64,000 nt of DNA from Alopecurus myosuroides (GCA_028641055.1 CM054060.1:312466949-312530948); one strand, 5' to 3'. Counted from the first letter of the stretch, positions 41,767 through 55,330 are shown. A program made the numbers and translations. Notes: generated by a model from the letters alone, not told the origin.

Positions 41767-44700
41767 ATGGATACGCAGAGCGTGAACATCGCCGTGTGGA
41801 ACCCGCGAGGGTTGAATAATCCTGCTAGAAGGCTAGTTGTCAGGGCAGCAGTAGAGGATGCTGGTGCATCTGTCGTATGCCTCTCCGAGTCGAAACTTCA
41901 GTCTGTAACCCAGTTCGTGATCGCAGAAACTTTAGGACCCCGCTTTGACAGGTTTGCTTACCTGCCGGCCGTTGGGACCTCAGGGGGGATCGTGGTCGCT
42001 TGGGCCTCTGCGGATGTCCATGTCTGCAACAGCCGCGTGGACACCTTCTCCGTTTCCGTCCAGATCTCTGTCGCTGGCGGCACACCGTGGTGGCTAACAG
42101 CGGTCTATGGTCCGACGGCTGATGGGCTTAAGGCCGATTTCCTCAATGAACTCAGGTTCTTACGCACCGTGCTGGATGGGCCTTGGGCCCTAGCTGGTGA
42201 TTTCAACCTGATCATCGAGGCTAGCGACAAAAGCTGTGGGCGCATCAATAGGAGAACAATGGGCATGTTCCGCCGATGTATCAATGACCTGGAGCTGAAT
42301 GAGACCACGCTGATCGGCCGTAGATACACGTGGTCGAACGCACGCATCCCGCCCACGCTCGTCAAACTCGACCGCTGGTTCGCATCCGTGGACTGGGACA
42401 ACCTGCACCCTGATGCTTCCCTGTCTGCTGCTTCGTCAGCCCTCTCCGATCACTGCCCTATTCTCATGACCACGGCGGCTCGCTTCATCGCAAGGAAGCG
42501 ATTCCACTTCGAGAACTTTTGGTTGAAATCGGATGGATTCTTGCATGTCGTCAGCAACAGCTGGGCTGCGGAGGCTCCGACAGAGCCCTTCCTCAGGATA
42601 GACTGCAAGCTCAAGAGGCTGGCAAGGCAATTGCGCTCGTGGAGCCAGCGGTTCATGGGCAACATCCGGGACCAAATGCTCATGGCCAGCGAGGTGATCG
42701 CACGTCTTGAGGTTGCGCAAGAGAGCAGGCTCTTGGAGCCACCTGAGCGCGGGCTTCTCAGCGGGTTGAAGATGCGGCTGCTCGGGCTTGCTTCTCTGGA
42801 CCGCTCCATTGCGCGTCAGCGTGCCAGGGTGTGAGGCCTCAAAGATTCAGATGCCACTGCACAATTCTTCCGCGCCCATGCGTCGAGAAGACGCCACCAG
42901 AACCAGATCACGGTACTCAAGCGTGGAGACATTGTGGCCGTAGAGCAAGCTGACAAGGAGGAGTTGGCAACGGACTATTTTGCGGAAGCTCTGGGAACCG
43001 CGTTCCAACGAGATCATGACATATCGCTGGCCAACATTGGGCTGCCGCCGCTGGACATGTCAGGGCTAGAGGCCCAGTTCTCAGAGGAGGAAATCTGGGC
43101 GGCGATCCGCGCTCTGCCTAGCAACAAATCGCCGGGGCCGGACGGTTTCCCGTGTGAATTTTACCGTGCCTGCTGGCAGGTCATCAAGGTGGATATAACC
43201 GCGGCCATCCGCGCGGTGTTTCTGGGTAACGACCAGAACTTCGGGCGATTGAACGGCGCGCTGATCACGCTGCTGCCTAAGAAAGACGGGGCCTCAGACA
43301 TCCGCGATTTCCGCCCAATTAGTCTGTTGCACAGCTTCGCCAAGCTGCTGGCTAAACTACTGGCGATGAGGCTGGCACCGCGGATGCATGAACTGGTTAG
43401 CCCGATCCAGAGCGCTTTCATTAGAGAGAGGTGCATACAGGACAACTTTCTTTTGGTGCAGCAATCCGCTCTCACGCTACACCGCAAGAAGATACCGGCC
43501 CTACTGTTGAAATTGGACCTCGCGCGGGCTTTTGATAGCGTCGCGTGGCCCTTCCTTCTCAGCGTGCTTCGGCAGCGGGGGTTTGGCCCGCGGTGGATTC
43601 GGTGGATCTCCCTCCTCCTTAGGTCAGGGACCACCCAGGTCTTGGTTAACGGAAGCGCAGGGGATCGCTTCTCGCATGGTCGCGGGCTCAGGCAGGGGGA
43701 CCCGGTGTCCCCCCTGCTCTTCGTCATCGCCATGGACGTGTTGGGGGCCATGTTCTGTGAGGCCGAGCGACGCCAAGTGCTAAACAGCCTGGAGGGAGCA
43801 GGGCTTAAACACCGGGTGTCGCTGCACGCCGACGACGTCGTCATCGTAGCCAGGCCAGAGAGGGCGGAGCTCTCCGCTGTGCGCGCACTGCTGGACTGCT
43901 TTGGGGCCGCCTCGGGGCTCCTTGTTAACTTCGACAAAAGCACGGCGCTGCCGATCAGGTGCCCACCGGAGGTCTTGGATGGCATTGCGACGGCTTTGGC
44001 CTGCCCTGTGCAGCCACTGTCTTGTACCTATCTTGGCCTGCCGCTGTCAGTCTCCAAGCTGACACGCACGGACCTGCAGCACATCCTCGACATATTGGCA
44101 AACAGGCTAGCCCATTGGAAAGCACGGCTGCTGTCGCGCGAAGGGAGGCTCATATACGTCCAGGCAGTTATGACAGCTTCGGTCATATACCAGATGATGG
44201 CGCTCGACCTCGATCCATGGTTCCTGAAGGCTGTGGACAAGCTTCGAAGGGGGTTCTTGTGGGTAGGCAGGGAGGACACGAGAGGGGGCAATTGCATGGT
44301 GGCATGGGCTGCTGTGTGCCAGCCTAAAAACCTCGGTGGGCTTGGCTTGCACAACCTGCGTTGGCTCAATGACGCGCTTCGCACAAGGTGGATATGGCTT
44401 CAGAAGACTGACGGCGAGAGGTCTTGGGCCGGACTACAACTACAGGCTTCGCCCAACGCGAGAGCCATGTTCAACGCCGCGGCTCGGATCTCTATGGGAA
44501 CGGGCAGCCGCGTCGCGTTCTGGGAGGACCCGTGGATTAACGGACTAACAGTGGAGGCTTTAGCACCCGCCCTGCTCAAGTTCGTCAGACCAGGGATCCG
44601 CCACCGGCGCACGGTCCAGGAGGGCCTAGCTGGGAATGCGTGGACAGCGGATATTGCAGGTGAACTATCGATCCACGCCGTCGTGCAATACCTGGCCTTG

Positions 44701-45260
44701 TGGACGGCAATCTCTAGAGTCCACCGCGAGGACGGAGACGATCAGTTCAGCTGGAAGTGGAACGCGTCCGGAAGATTCAGCGCCAGATCCGCCTACCGGG
44801 CCTTCTTCGCTGGATCCATCCCCATCCCGGCGGCCCGCAGGACTGGCACTCCTTCGCACCGATCAAACTGCAGATGCACGCCTGGTTGGCCATACGCGAT
44901 CGATGCTGGACAGCGGATAGGAGGTTGCGGCGAGGCCTGCAATCGCACACGCTTTGCCCGCTTTGCGCACAAGCACCCGAGACCATGGATCACCTGGCCA
45001 TGCAGTGCGTCTTCGCTCGAGCTGTGTGGCTGGGCGTGCGTCGGGACCTTGCTGTGGACCTCCCTATCCCTACGATGCAGAGCACTCTGGCGGATTGGTG
45101 GCCCACGACAGTCAGGCCGCTCTCTCGCAAGGATCAAAAAACGGCAAACTCCCTAATCTCCCTTGTGATCAGAGCACTTTGGCTGGAGAGAAACGCAAGG
45201 GTTTTTGATCGGAAGCTCACAACCGCCCAGAGGATGACCACCGCGATCACAGAGGAGTGA
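41767..45260 (+). pseudogene. LINE B ORF2: endonuclease, reverse transcriptase, zf-RVT, one stop and one frameshift
   Basis: ATG 41767, 41 bp after ORF1. Endonuclease: AVWNPRGLNN, CLSESKL, LAGDFNLI, SDHCPIL. A TGA at 42832-42834 (a TGG in relatives) breaks the linker; the same frame continues. Reverse transcriptase: KSPGPDGFPCEFY, FRPISLLHSF, KLDLARAFDSVAW, RGLRQGDPVSPLL and the catalytic HADD at about 43828 in place of YADD. A frameshift near 44835 leads to the zinc-binding C-terminus (FAPIKLQMHAWLAIRDR ... CPLCAQAPETMDHLAMQC) ending at 45260. Only a handful of changes from a complete protein. Confidence 0.9.
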
Positions 45261-45467
45261 CGTCTCTGGGTAACCTGTAGAAGTAGTAGTGGGATCGTCA
45301 GGGAGTAGTTTCCTTCTGTTCTTCCCCTCCCCAAGGCCCAAAGTGGTGCTTGGTTCCGTGGTTTGTGGTGGCGATTTACACGCTGTGTAATGCCTTAACT
45401 GTAACCGTTTGCCTCTGAAAGCTTAATAACAGAAACGCGCGGATCTCCTGCGGGTTCTCGAAAAAAA
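45261..45467 (+). other. LINE B 3' untranslated region and poly-A
   Basis: 207 bp ending CTCG then seven A. Contains CTTAATAACAGAAACGCGCGGATCTCCTGCG-type grass LINE 3' end wording (45420-45452), which helps to fix the border. Confidence 0.8.
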
Positions 45468-46530
45468 TATTTCCTAACTCTTCCTTAAATTTTTCGAACC
45501 TTTTCCGTGCTGCCAAGAGGGCAAGAAGAGTATCTAGGGAGGTTCAAACGTTTGAGGTAAAGCAATCAACAAGTATCAACGAATAGCTAACCCTGCAAGA
45601 TGAATTAGATGGAGAGTTTACATACGTCTCTTCCGGCTGTCGCCCGGCCAAGCGTCCGGCGGACAGAGGCCTCCTGCGCGCGGGATCCTCCCACGGTCTA
45701 CTGCCCTTTCAAATCGCCCTCCCAATCCCAGTGACCATCTCGTTGACTTCCTCCCATACCCTGCACGATTTAGGGTTCTATTTGGTAGATTTGGGAAACT
45801 CTAAGTTCTGACTTCTCAACGACAAAGAAATTCTTCTTTTCCTCTTGGGCCGGCTCTGTCTCCGATATTGGGCTGAGCCCATCTACGACGCGGTGCAGTT
45901 TTTGCACTAGTATGAAACGTCTTCAGTCATTGGATTAACGAAATTGATTGGTTATTATTCATTTTAGGGTACCACAGAAGACCTCTTCTTATTTCTCTAA
46001 TAACACACGCTTTGTTCTGTGGTAGCAGCTTATGATCCACGCTATAGATCCTCATATTTGGTCGCCCAACGACTATTTATGGCCGAGTGGCGATACGCTT
46101 GTGTTATATTTGGAACAATTAGCATAAGCAGTACAAAGGATCGGGCCCTTGAGAAAAACAATCGGAACCTTCCTTATCGTATGAAAAAAAATTAAGAAAT
46201 CATTGGCACCGCTCAGAGCAGGAACATGTACTGAAGTCTCTATCATCCATCATTAAAAAAGCTAAGTTACCTTTGAAAACAGCATATCTATGTTGGCCAT
46301 GTAGGATGGCCAAGACTAAATTAACTTCATTTTTTATCATCAATCAGGGTTTACATTTGACCATTTTTCATTAGTAAGCCTTTCAAAGTTCGCTAGTACA
46401 AAGAACTTTTCAATGTTCAATCAGATACTTCAGATCATTCAAAAAAATTATAAAAGGAACAAGCTTTTGCAAAGCCCAAAAGTATAGATTATACATATGC
46501 GCCGAAAAAATACTTCAAAACGATGAGCAA
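45468..46530. other. Unassigned intergenic DNA
   Basis: A/T-rich with a GC-rich patch at about 45630-45720. No motif, long frame or terminal repeat recognised. Confidence 0.4.
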
Positions 46531-46534
46531 TTTA

Positions 46535-47240
46535 TCATCTAGAAAATAAATAATAACAATTGAAATAGTTTTCTATTGAGCTATTGGAAATTGCCAATAA
46601 TCTCAATGGCGCACGAGCCAGAATACGACTCTTCCCACTAAGGTAGCCCCCACAACACATACCAAACGAGTAGACAATTTCAAAGTAAGTTATTCGCTTT
46701 CTCCTCATAAGATAAGGAAATAGACATTGTTTACATATTGAACAACTTGTAATCAAGAAACGTATTTATAGATCAAGCGGATTAACCCATTCGATATCGC
46801 CAAACCAAAGTCTAAGGCATCAAGCATTATTACCTTCTCTAGCACCATATTGCATTTCCCACTTTAAAGCTTTGTCTCCATCCATGGTACCTCTAACACC
46901 ACGAGATACAGAAGCATATTGCTTCACCTTTATACAAGATCAGCTGAAACCGACGAGTCTGACCATGTTTTTGTGGTGACCCCTCGACGAGAGCTCGATC
47001 TCTGTTCTCAACTCTAGATTCCCCTTCAGGGATCCCTCCTGGGAAACCTTGGCAACAACAAGTTGCCAGGGAACAGTCTCGTGTAACAAGGAGTAACAAC
47101 GTCTCTGCATATCAATTGGTTTTGAAATTTATGAAGTTAAATGCATGCCATGTCTGTTTCACCTCCCCAAAACCATCGTTTCCAATGTCAATTGCCTCCG
47201 GTGATTGGTCATCTTGTTCAATTCAGGAACCTCAAAATAC
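46535..47240 (-). pseudogene. Receptor-like kinase pseudogene fragment
   Basis: On the minus strand, pieces of a plant receptor kinase domain occur in the right order but in shifting frames: FEVPELNKMTN (about 47235-47200), the glycine loop AIDIGNDGFGEV (about 47195-47160), after a gap the N-lobe QLVVAKVSQEGSLKGNLELRTEIELSSRGHHKNMVRLVGFS (about 47065-46943, quoted in part), a possible DFG at about 46813, and YSFG near 46670. The N-lobe wording is closest to LRR receptor kinases of the At5g49770 group. Several frameshifts, stops and missing lobes make it non-functional. It is the only host-gene relic in the window. Confidence 0.72.
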
Positions 47241-47302
47241 GTGCGCCACACTTGTGCTACTGCTCTTCATGTCCAGATGGTAGTGCTACCTTGGTCAGTA
47301 AT

Positions 47303-50300
47303 TGATGCTTGCGTTGGCGAAGAAATTCCTTGCTACACCTTGATGGTGCCAGGAACTCCTGCTGCTATGAATGACGTGTTGGGAACCCCAAGAGGAGGGT
47401 TTGATGAGCAAGCGGTAAGAATTGAAGGGGTCGTTGCATAGAAAACAAAAAAAAAATCCTACGCGGGAGACACCCGAAAGGCCAAGATATAATCTAGGAG
47501 ATGAAAGCAACGGGCATAGAGAGAATCTTAAGAAGAACATACCCTCGAAGACTCAAAGCATTACGATATCAAATCTCGTTTTTGGCGTAGTCGTACTCTC
47601 ACCGATCCCGAGAGCGAGAAGATGTGCACCGCAATGCGGAGGTGGCTCCGTGATCGGTCACACGTACGATTTATGACGACCTCCGTTCCCTTGATCCAAC
47701 GGGGAGGCGGAAGTAGTGGATCCCTCGGAACTCCAGCAGCACGACGGCGTGGTGGTGGCGAAGAATCCCACAGTCAGGGCTTCGCCAAGCCGGAGACCAT
47801 GGAATGGAGCAGCGGGTGGAGAGGAAGTGAGGTGGGCAAGTGTGTGAGAGAGAGAGGGATCGCATGCCCTCTATTTATAGGAGAGGGAGGAGGCAGCCCA
47901 TGGAGGTGCCCCCACCTCTTCCCTCGTCATTTGAGTGGACACTCCACTCAGATCCACTCATCCTTCCTTTATTTCCCACTTAGAAAATCCAAGAGTTTTT
48001 CTTTAATAAATAAATGAAACATTTTTATTTCTTTATTTCATCATTTGTTAATTCTATTAACAAACATTTGCATATAGCACCTCGAATCATTTGTTAATTC
48101 TATTAACAACCATTCGATGAAAACCCCCTTGAACTATTTCAATTTTCTCCGAAACAATTTCGGTGTTGCTCAAAACATTCTTCGTTATTCCGTATCCACT
48201 CAAATGCGTCATCGAACCTTAAGTGGGTCACCCTACGGTCCACGAATAAGATAGACATGATCGAGACTCCTCTCCGATCAATAATCAATAGCGGGATCTG
48301 GAGATCCGTGATGACTCCTATATATTCAACGATGAATCTCGTGATCGTGTGAACCTTCAATGTCGTAACTATTTCCCTTTGTCTCGCGATATTGTACTTG
48401 TCCGAGATCCGATCATCCGTTTCAACCATACCTTGTTCGATCTTGTTACCCGACAAGTACTGTTTTCTCGTTCCCGTGATATGACATCATTGTGACCTAG
48501 TCACGTGCTTGCAAGCGGTGTCGATGTGATATCACCGAGAGGGCCCAGAGTATATCTCTCCGCCATTTTGGATGGACAAATCCCACTATTGATCCATGAG
48601 CCTCAACTAATACTTTCCGAATACCTAACGACACCTTTATAGTCGGTGTGACGCTTGATGACATCAAAGCACCCTTCCGGTATCGGTGATTGACATGATC
48701 TCATGATCTAAGGAATAAGTTACTTCGTACGCAAGATATAACAATATAAACTAAATGACTTCTAATGACATATTCTAATGACATCATTCTTCTAATGACA
48801 TGACCTCGTTATTAACAACATCCAAAGTTCATGATCAGAATACCTTGATCATCTATTAATCAACGAGCTAGTTAAAAGACAGTCTTTACTAGGAACCATT
48901 GTTTGTTTATTAAACACACATGTATAAACGTTTCCGGTTAATACAATTCTAGCATGAGAAATAAACATTTATCATAAACAAGGAATAAGATAATAACCAC
49001 TTTGTTATTGCCTCTCGGGTATATTCCCTTCAAGAATTTCCCTCCGTTAAGAACCAAGGTTATCAATCCAGTAGGAGGAAGAGGATCTCGGGAAGGTTGA
49101 TGCCACTGACGGTGGTGATGGCGCCTCAACGGTGTCAGCAACAACGTGGAACCTGCACACAACACTACCAAAATACTTTGTCCCAACGGTACAGTGAGGT
49201 TGTCAATCTCATCGGTCTTGATGAAAACAAAGATTAGACGTATAGTGTGGAAAATGGTGTATGCTTGATGTAAGTAAAGAAAGCAGGAAATTATTGTGCT
49301 TTGTTTAACAGTGTAAGAACATGGACCAGGGTTCATAGGTTCACTAGCGGTGTATCTCCATAAACGATAGCATGCTGGGTGAACAATTTACAACTCGGCA
49401 ATTGACAAATAGAGGTTGCACTGTAGTGCATATTATAACATGATGACTACTATGATATTTAGTGCGGGCATTACAACAAAATATATAGACCGAAATCCAT
49501 CTGCATCTATGACTAATAATCCATCCTCAGGTTGTCATTCGAACCCCCTTAGGTATTAAGTTGCAAGCAACAGATAACTGCATTAAACAATGTGTGTCAT
49601 GGAAGAAATGATTGTACACACGGGCACTCACATCGCTGTTTTATTCCTACTGGCAACAGCACATCCTCCCCCGTCACGTTTCTGTCACTCAAGCAAAGGT
49701 GAAAAGGAGACATGAACCCACTATCTAGCATAAATACTCCATCTTGGAGTCACTAGCAACTACTTGGCCAGAGCAACCACTAGCAACGGAAAGCATGCAA
49801 GATCACAAATAACATATGCAAAAAAGACTATAATCAACTTGGCATAAGCTCAATATTCATCGGATCCCAGCAAACACAGCATATAGAATTACATAACATC
49901 AATCTCGATCATGACAGGCAGCTCAAGAGATCTAAACATGGAGGCATATGAGGAGAAGACAACCATCTAGCTACTTCTATGGACCCGTAGTACAAGTATG
50001 AACTACTCACACATCACTCCGGAGGCAGGCATGGTGATGAAGAAGCCTCCGGTGATGATTTCCTCTCCAGCAGGATGCCGGGAGACAGCTCCAGAACCCC
50101 CTTATCTAGGGTTGACGACGACGGAGGCTGCAGAACTTTTCGGGGATTTTTGATCAGGTGTTTAGGGTTTTCCATCCGGGGGGAATAAATAGGTGAAAGG
50201 GCAAAGGCGGTGGAGGCCTAGGGGCCCCACACCCATAGCTGGCGTGGCTAGGGGGGCCGCGCCACCCTATGGTGTGGCCACCCTGCTGCCCGTCTTCTAA

Positions 50301-50557
50301 TCTTCTTCGGCCATCTCGATGCTTCCGGAGAAAATTAGCACTTCGGGGTTTGTGGGGTCCAATTGCGAGAATGTTTCCAGAACAACTTTTATGAAACCAA
50401 AAACAACAAAAAACAGGGAACTGGCACTAGGCATCTTGTTAATAGGTTAGTCCCAGAAAACGTATAAAAATGCTATAAATAAGGGAGAAAACATGTAGCA
50501 ATTGGCATAATATGATCATGGAGCATCAGAAGTTATAGATACGTTGGAGACGTATCA
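47303..50557 (-). repeat. 3' LTR of copy 1, interrupted
   Basis: About 1640 bp once the insertion at 47423-49037 is removed. It keeps a ~72-bp segment near its minus-strand end that both LTRs of copy 2 lack. The minus-strand start TGATACGTCTCC is at 50557, preceded by the usual AAGCTTGGGGATGC tract. Confidence 0.82.
47423..49032 (-). mobile_element. Solo LTR of an Angela-type Copia element
   Basis: 1610 bp with perfect inverted ends TGAAGGG...CCCTTCA, flanked by 5-bp duplications AGAAT (47418-47422 and 49033-49037). On the minus strand it begins TGAAGGGAATATACCC and resembles Angela-type LTRs. With no interior and intact duplications it arose by LTR-LTR recombination. It sits inside the copy 1 gypsy LTR, so it is younger than that element. 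Open frames within it (for example 48139-48456) have no motifs. Confidence 0.92.
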
Positions 50558-53067
50558 AGCATCCCCAAGCTTAGTTCCTACTCGTCCTCGAGTAGGTAAA
50601 CGAAAAAACACAATAATTTTTAGGTGGCATGCTACTATCATAAACTTGATCATTATAATTGTAAAAGCATATGCATGCTGAGATCATAAAACTTCAAACA
50701 CAAACATGATAAATAGAACTTTAATAATAAAGCATAGAAATCACTTTGCACCATGAAGAGTATATTGAATAAAGGATCATGGATAATAATGCAAAGAAAG
50801 ATAAACATTTGTTTCAGGTATAGAGAAAGCATGGAAAAGTGGTATTTCCCTAGTCCTTAAGAGTGGGACAAAACATAAATGCTAGGACACTTTCAAAGTT
50901 CATGAGGAAGACTAGAGAAAATAATTTAAAAACAAATAATATCACATCATGAAGTAATTATTGATGTTTATGGGAAACATGCACATAAAACTCAGAATGG
51001 CAAAAATGCTCTCTCAACTGTGCATAAAGTTAGAAGATGGAGACTCAAAATAAAAGTAAAAGAAAGGCCCTTCGCAGAGGGAAGCAGGAATCACTCATGT
51101 GCTAGAGCTTTTTATTTTATTAAATAGAGGTATTAAAAGTTTGACATTCCTCCCATCCATCTTTCACAAACCATGTGTAACCGAATCCTCGGGTGCCTGC
51201 CAACAATCACATACCGTGGAGGAGTGTCTATATTTTAGGAGAGGTTTATGTTAATGTCAACGAATGGTAAACAGACAATACAGTACGTCACAAGCCAACT
51301 GGATTCACAAGAGAGGCTCCAACTGGTGTAGAAGGTCATCCCTCTTTCTCTTTTGTTTACACAATTATGGTTTGACTGATAAATCTCGGGAAAAAATAGT
51401 GAAGAGAATTTGTTTGTATTGATTTGGGGCTGGGAACCCTCTGCCAGCTCTTCTATCATTTGGATAAGCGGATGAAGCCACTAGTCCAGGGTGTGAAATC
51501 CAATCAACAAGTGAGATAAATATTCTCTATCGACGTCCTCATGAGCAAAAACAACAACACCAAACAGGAGTAATTTTGAAAGTTTTAAAGGTAACACATG
51601 AGCAATTTACTTGGAGTGGAAGTGAAATACCACATGTAGGTAGGTATGGTGTACACAATGGGAAAATTTTGGTTTAAGGATTTTGGATGCAAAAGTAGAA
51701 TTCCATACTCAGTACAGGTGGAGGCTAGCAAAAGACTGGGAGCGACAAATCAAGAGAGCACAAGAGCCATAATCATGCACAACGACATAAGCATCATTAA
51801 TTAAAGCATAAGAGGTATCACAAGTTCAAAAACTAAGTGTTCATGGAGACTATTCGTGACTGGTTCGTAGTAATAAACATGGTGTGAGCATGCGCCAAGT
51901 CAACCAAATAAAACATTCGAAAGAGAATACTGTATATTGATGCTTTACTATGACAAGAACAACTCATAAATATTTCAAGACATATTAAACACTCTCATAT
52001 ATTTGAGGCTATTCATGCTACTCAATAACCACAAGGCTTTAAAACTAAAATAACATTTAGCATGGCATGAAAAAGTTCTAGCCACAGTCTATACAAGCTT
52101 CTACTAGCACTGTTATAAATTCTACATCAAGCAGCAGTTTCTTTTCACAACAAGCACCAAACAAGATATGTTTTAACAAAATACTCTTTATGATACAACA
52201 AGCAAGAATGAGAGTACTCAGATAACACTACTAAAACTAACAGCTCTGATAAGAGATGCATGCAAAACAGGAGCTAAATACATGCAGCGGACAGAAAAAA
52301 AAATTAAGAATACAACGTATTCTCATGAAAATGCGGAGCGTGTCACTCTCCAATACAAGAATGCTGGGTTCCAACCAAGCTTATTGTAAAAATAAAAACA
52401 AACTTAGTGCCAAAAATAAAAGACGCTCCATGTAAAGCACATAAGGTGTGACCGAATAAAAATATAGTTTCACTAGAAGTGACCTGATAATTTGTTGATG
52501 AAGAAGGGGATGCCTTGGGCATCCCTAAGCTTAGACGCTTGAGTATTCTTGGAATTTTCTACGATGTACCACCGGGGAATCCCCAAGCTTAGGCTCTTCA
52601 CTCTTCTTGGTCACATCATATCATCCTCTTCTTTTGACCCTTGGAAACAAAATAGCAGGTAAAGATCGATTTTTTGAAACTATTATGTTGCTCAAATAAA
52701 ACAGTGGTCAAATAAGAAAAGTTGCGTATATACCCCAGGATTAAGCACAAAAAATATCAGGTCATTTTGGTTTTTCTGTGATTTTATACATATTTAACAG
52801 TGGACAGCAAATATCTGTTTCTTGCGCAGAAGTCCGAAATATAGTCTTAACTTTCCATTAGAGGATTTACTTGGCTCAACAAAAACACAAAAAACAAAAG
52901 ATACAGAGGGGTTTATAAGTAAATATACAATACCCAGGTGCAAAGCACATAAAAGAAAACAAAGGAAAACTGATTGAAAACAGAGAAATAAAACGGGTTG
53001 TCTCACGGTAGCGCTTTTCGTTAACACCTTTCAGCTAGGCATAGAAAGCAACTCAAGTATTTTCAAG
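50558..53067 (-). other. Non-coding 3' half of copy 1 interior
   Basis: 2.5 kb, A/T-rich, colinear with 58112-60760 of copy 2. No RT, RNase H or integrase in any frame. Copy 1 has a ~65-bp stretch near 51155-51220 that copy 2 lacks. It lacks ~215 bp near 52645 that copy 2 keeps (about 60128-60345). Confidence 0.8.
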
Positions 53068-55139
53068 TTAAGAAGCATAAACATCATAACTTTCTATATT
53101 AATAGAGTCAAAAGGTAGCTTCATCCTCTTTCTAGGAAAGTGTTCCATACCTTTCTTGAGGGGAAATTGATATTTAATACTCCCCTCTTTAATATCAATA
53201 ATAGCACCAAGAGTTCTAAGAAAAGGTCTTCCCAAAAAAATAGGACAATAAGCATTGCATTCAATGTTCATAACAACAAAATCAATAGGGACAAGGTTAT
53301 TGTTAACCATAATAAGGACATCATCAATTCTACCAAGAGGTTTCTTCTTAGCATTATTAGCAAGATGAACATCTAAATAACAGTGTTCCAACGGTGGTAG
53401 ATCAAGCATATCATAAAGCTTTTGAAGCATAACAGAGATACTAGCACCAAGATCACACAAAGAATTGCAATCAAAATAATTTACTTTTATCTTAATGATA
53501 GATTCCCAACCATAATATAATTTCCTAGCGATAGATGTTTCAAGTTTCAACTTTTCTTCCCTAACTTTTATGAGAGCATTGGTAATATGTTTAGTAAAGG
53601 CCATATTCATGGCACTAGCATTGGGACATCTAGCAAGATTTTGTATAATCATAATAATTTCAGAGATATTGCAATCATAAAAATCAAAATTATTATCATC
53701 AAAAGTAATGGGACCATTATCTCCTACATCTCTAAAAATTTCAGCACTTTTATTAGAAGCAGTTTCAGCAATTTGAGGCAATTTAGCACGTTTCACCGAA
53801 GGAGTAGGGACTTTATTAACACCAATTACTTTACCATTGATAGTAGGAGATTTACTAGCAATTGGAGTTTCAGTTTTACTAGTGGTTGTGATAGTGCAAA
53901 CTCTAGCAATATTATTCTTTCTAGCCAAGTCATCTTCTCTTCCCCACCTAGCACGTAATTCATCCATCAACCTAACATTATTATCAATTTGAACTTGGAT
54001 GGCATTCAAAGTTTTACTTTGTTTAACATCTTGTGTAAAAACCTTCAGTTTTAGAAAATCAACATCAATAGCTAGGCTATCTACTTTAGAGGCAAGGACA
54101 TCTATTTTACCAAGCTTTTACTCAACAGATTTATTAAAAGAAGTGTGTGCTAATAAATTCTCTAAGCATGTTTTCAAGATCAGAGGTAGATATTTTATTG
54201 CTATTGTAGGAGTTGTCATAAGAATTATCATAACCATTATTAGGAGGATAGGGATTATAACTGTTTCCACCTAAATTATTTCTATAAGCATTGTTTTTAA
54301 AATTATTATTTCTAATAAAGTTTACATCAACATGCTCTTCTTGAGCAACCAAAGAGGCTAAAGGAACATTATTTGGATAAACTTGAGCTTTACCATTAAC
54401 AAGCATAGACATAATAGCATCAAGCCTTTCACTCAAAGAGGAGGTTTCCTCAACATAATTTACCTTCTTACCTTGTGGACCTCTCTTAGTGTGCCACTCT
54501 GAATAATTTATCGTCATATCATCAAGAAGCTTTGTTGCATTGCCCAAAGTGATGGACATAAAGGCACCTATAGAAGCTGAATCCAATAGGTTCTTTGAGG
54601 AGAAATTCAGTCCCGCATAAAAAGTTTGTATAATCATCCAAGTAGTCAGTCCATGAGTGGGACAATTCTTCACCATAGTTTTCATTCTTTCCCAAGATTT
54701 AGCAACATGTTCATTATCAAATTGTTTAAAATTCATTATGTCACTTTTCAAGGATATAATCATAGCAGGAGGATCATATTTTCCAATGAAAGCATCTTTA
54801 CACTTAGTCCATGAATCAATACTATTTGTAGGCAAAGTTAGCAACCATTATTTAGCTCTTCCTCTCAAAGAGAAAGAAAATAATTTCAGTTTAATAATAT
54901 CTCCATCCACATCTTTATATTTTTTGCATCTCACATAGTTCAAAATAATTATTAAGGTGAGAAGCATCACCATCAGTACTAATACCAGAAAATTGCTCTT
55001 TCATAACAAGATTTAGTAAAGCAGGTTTAATTTCATAGAAAGCAGCAGTTGGAGAAGGTGGAGCAATAGGTGTGAAAATAAAAACATTGTTGTTTGTGCT
55101 AGTGAAGTCACACAACTTAGTATTCTCAGAGGAACTCAT
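53068..55139 (-). pseudogene. gag: Copy 1 gag-protease, frameshifted
   Basis: Begins MSSSENTKL at 55139. The gag core (SLRGRAK, NFKQFDNEHVAKSWERMKTMV) is spread over three frames: a shift near 54920, a TAA inside SLRGRAK-WLL near 54848, and a shift plus stop near 54130. An Asn/Tyr-rich tail (NNGYDNSYDNSYNSN) precedes a linker. The protease-like domain shows LCDLGASISVM (with Leu where copy 2 has Pro) and IFLGRPFLRT, ending at a stop at 53068. Confidence 0.85.
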
Positions 55140-55330
55140 TTTAGCAAAATAATAGCAAGCAAATAAATAACAACTATAAAGTAAACTAATTTGTTTTGTG
55201 TTTTTAATATAGAGAAGTAAAACAAGACAAAAATAAAAACAAGACAATAAACAAAATAAAGAGGTTGAGAGTGAGAGACTCCCCTTGCCAGAAGACTTCT
55301 TCCTCCCAGGCAAAGGCACGAGAAATTCCT

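Larger units (their letters stand above)
39000..45467 (+). mobile_element. GC-rich L1-type LINE (LINE B), nearly full length
   Basis: About 6.5 kb with ORF1, a 40-bp gap, ORF2, a 3' untranslated part and an A7 tail (45461-45467). GC content is clearly higher than in LINE A. I could not find a target duplication, so the left border (near 39000, where GC-rich sequence begins) is approximate. Defects are few: one frameshift and one stop in ORF1, one stop and one frameshift in ORF2. Confidence 0.88.

Noticed and set aside
45610..45730. GC-rich patch as a first exon or CpG-island promoter
   Set aside because: No open frame with a start, no TATA box and no downstream exon detected.
48139..48456. 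105-codon minus-strand open frame
   Set aside because: It lies wholly within the solo LTR and has no protein-family resemblance.
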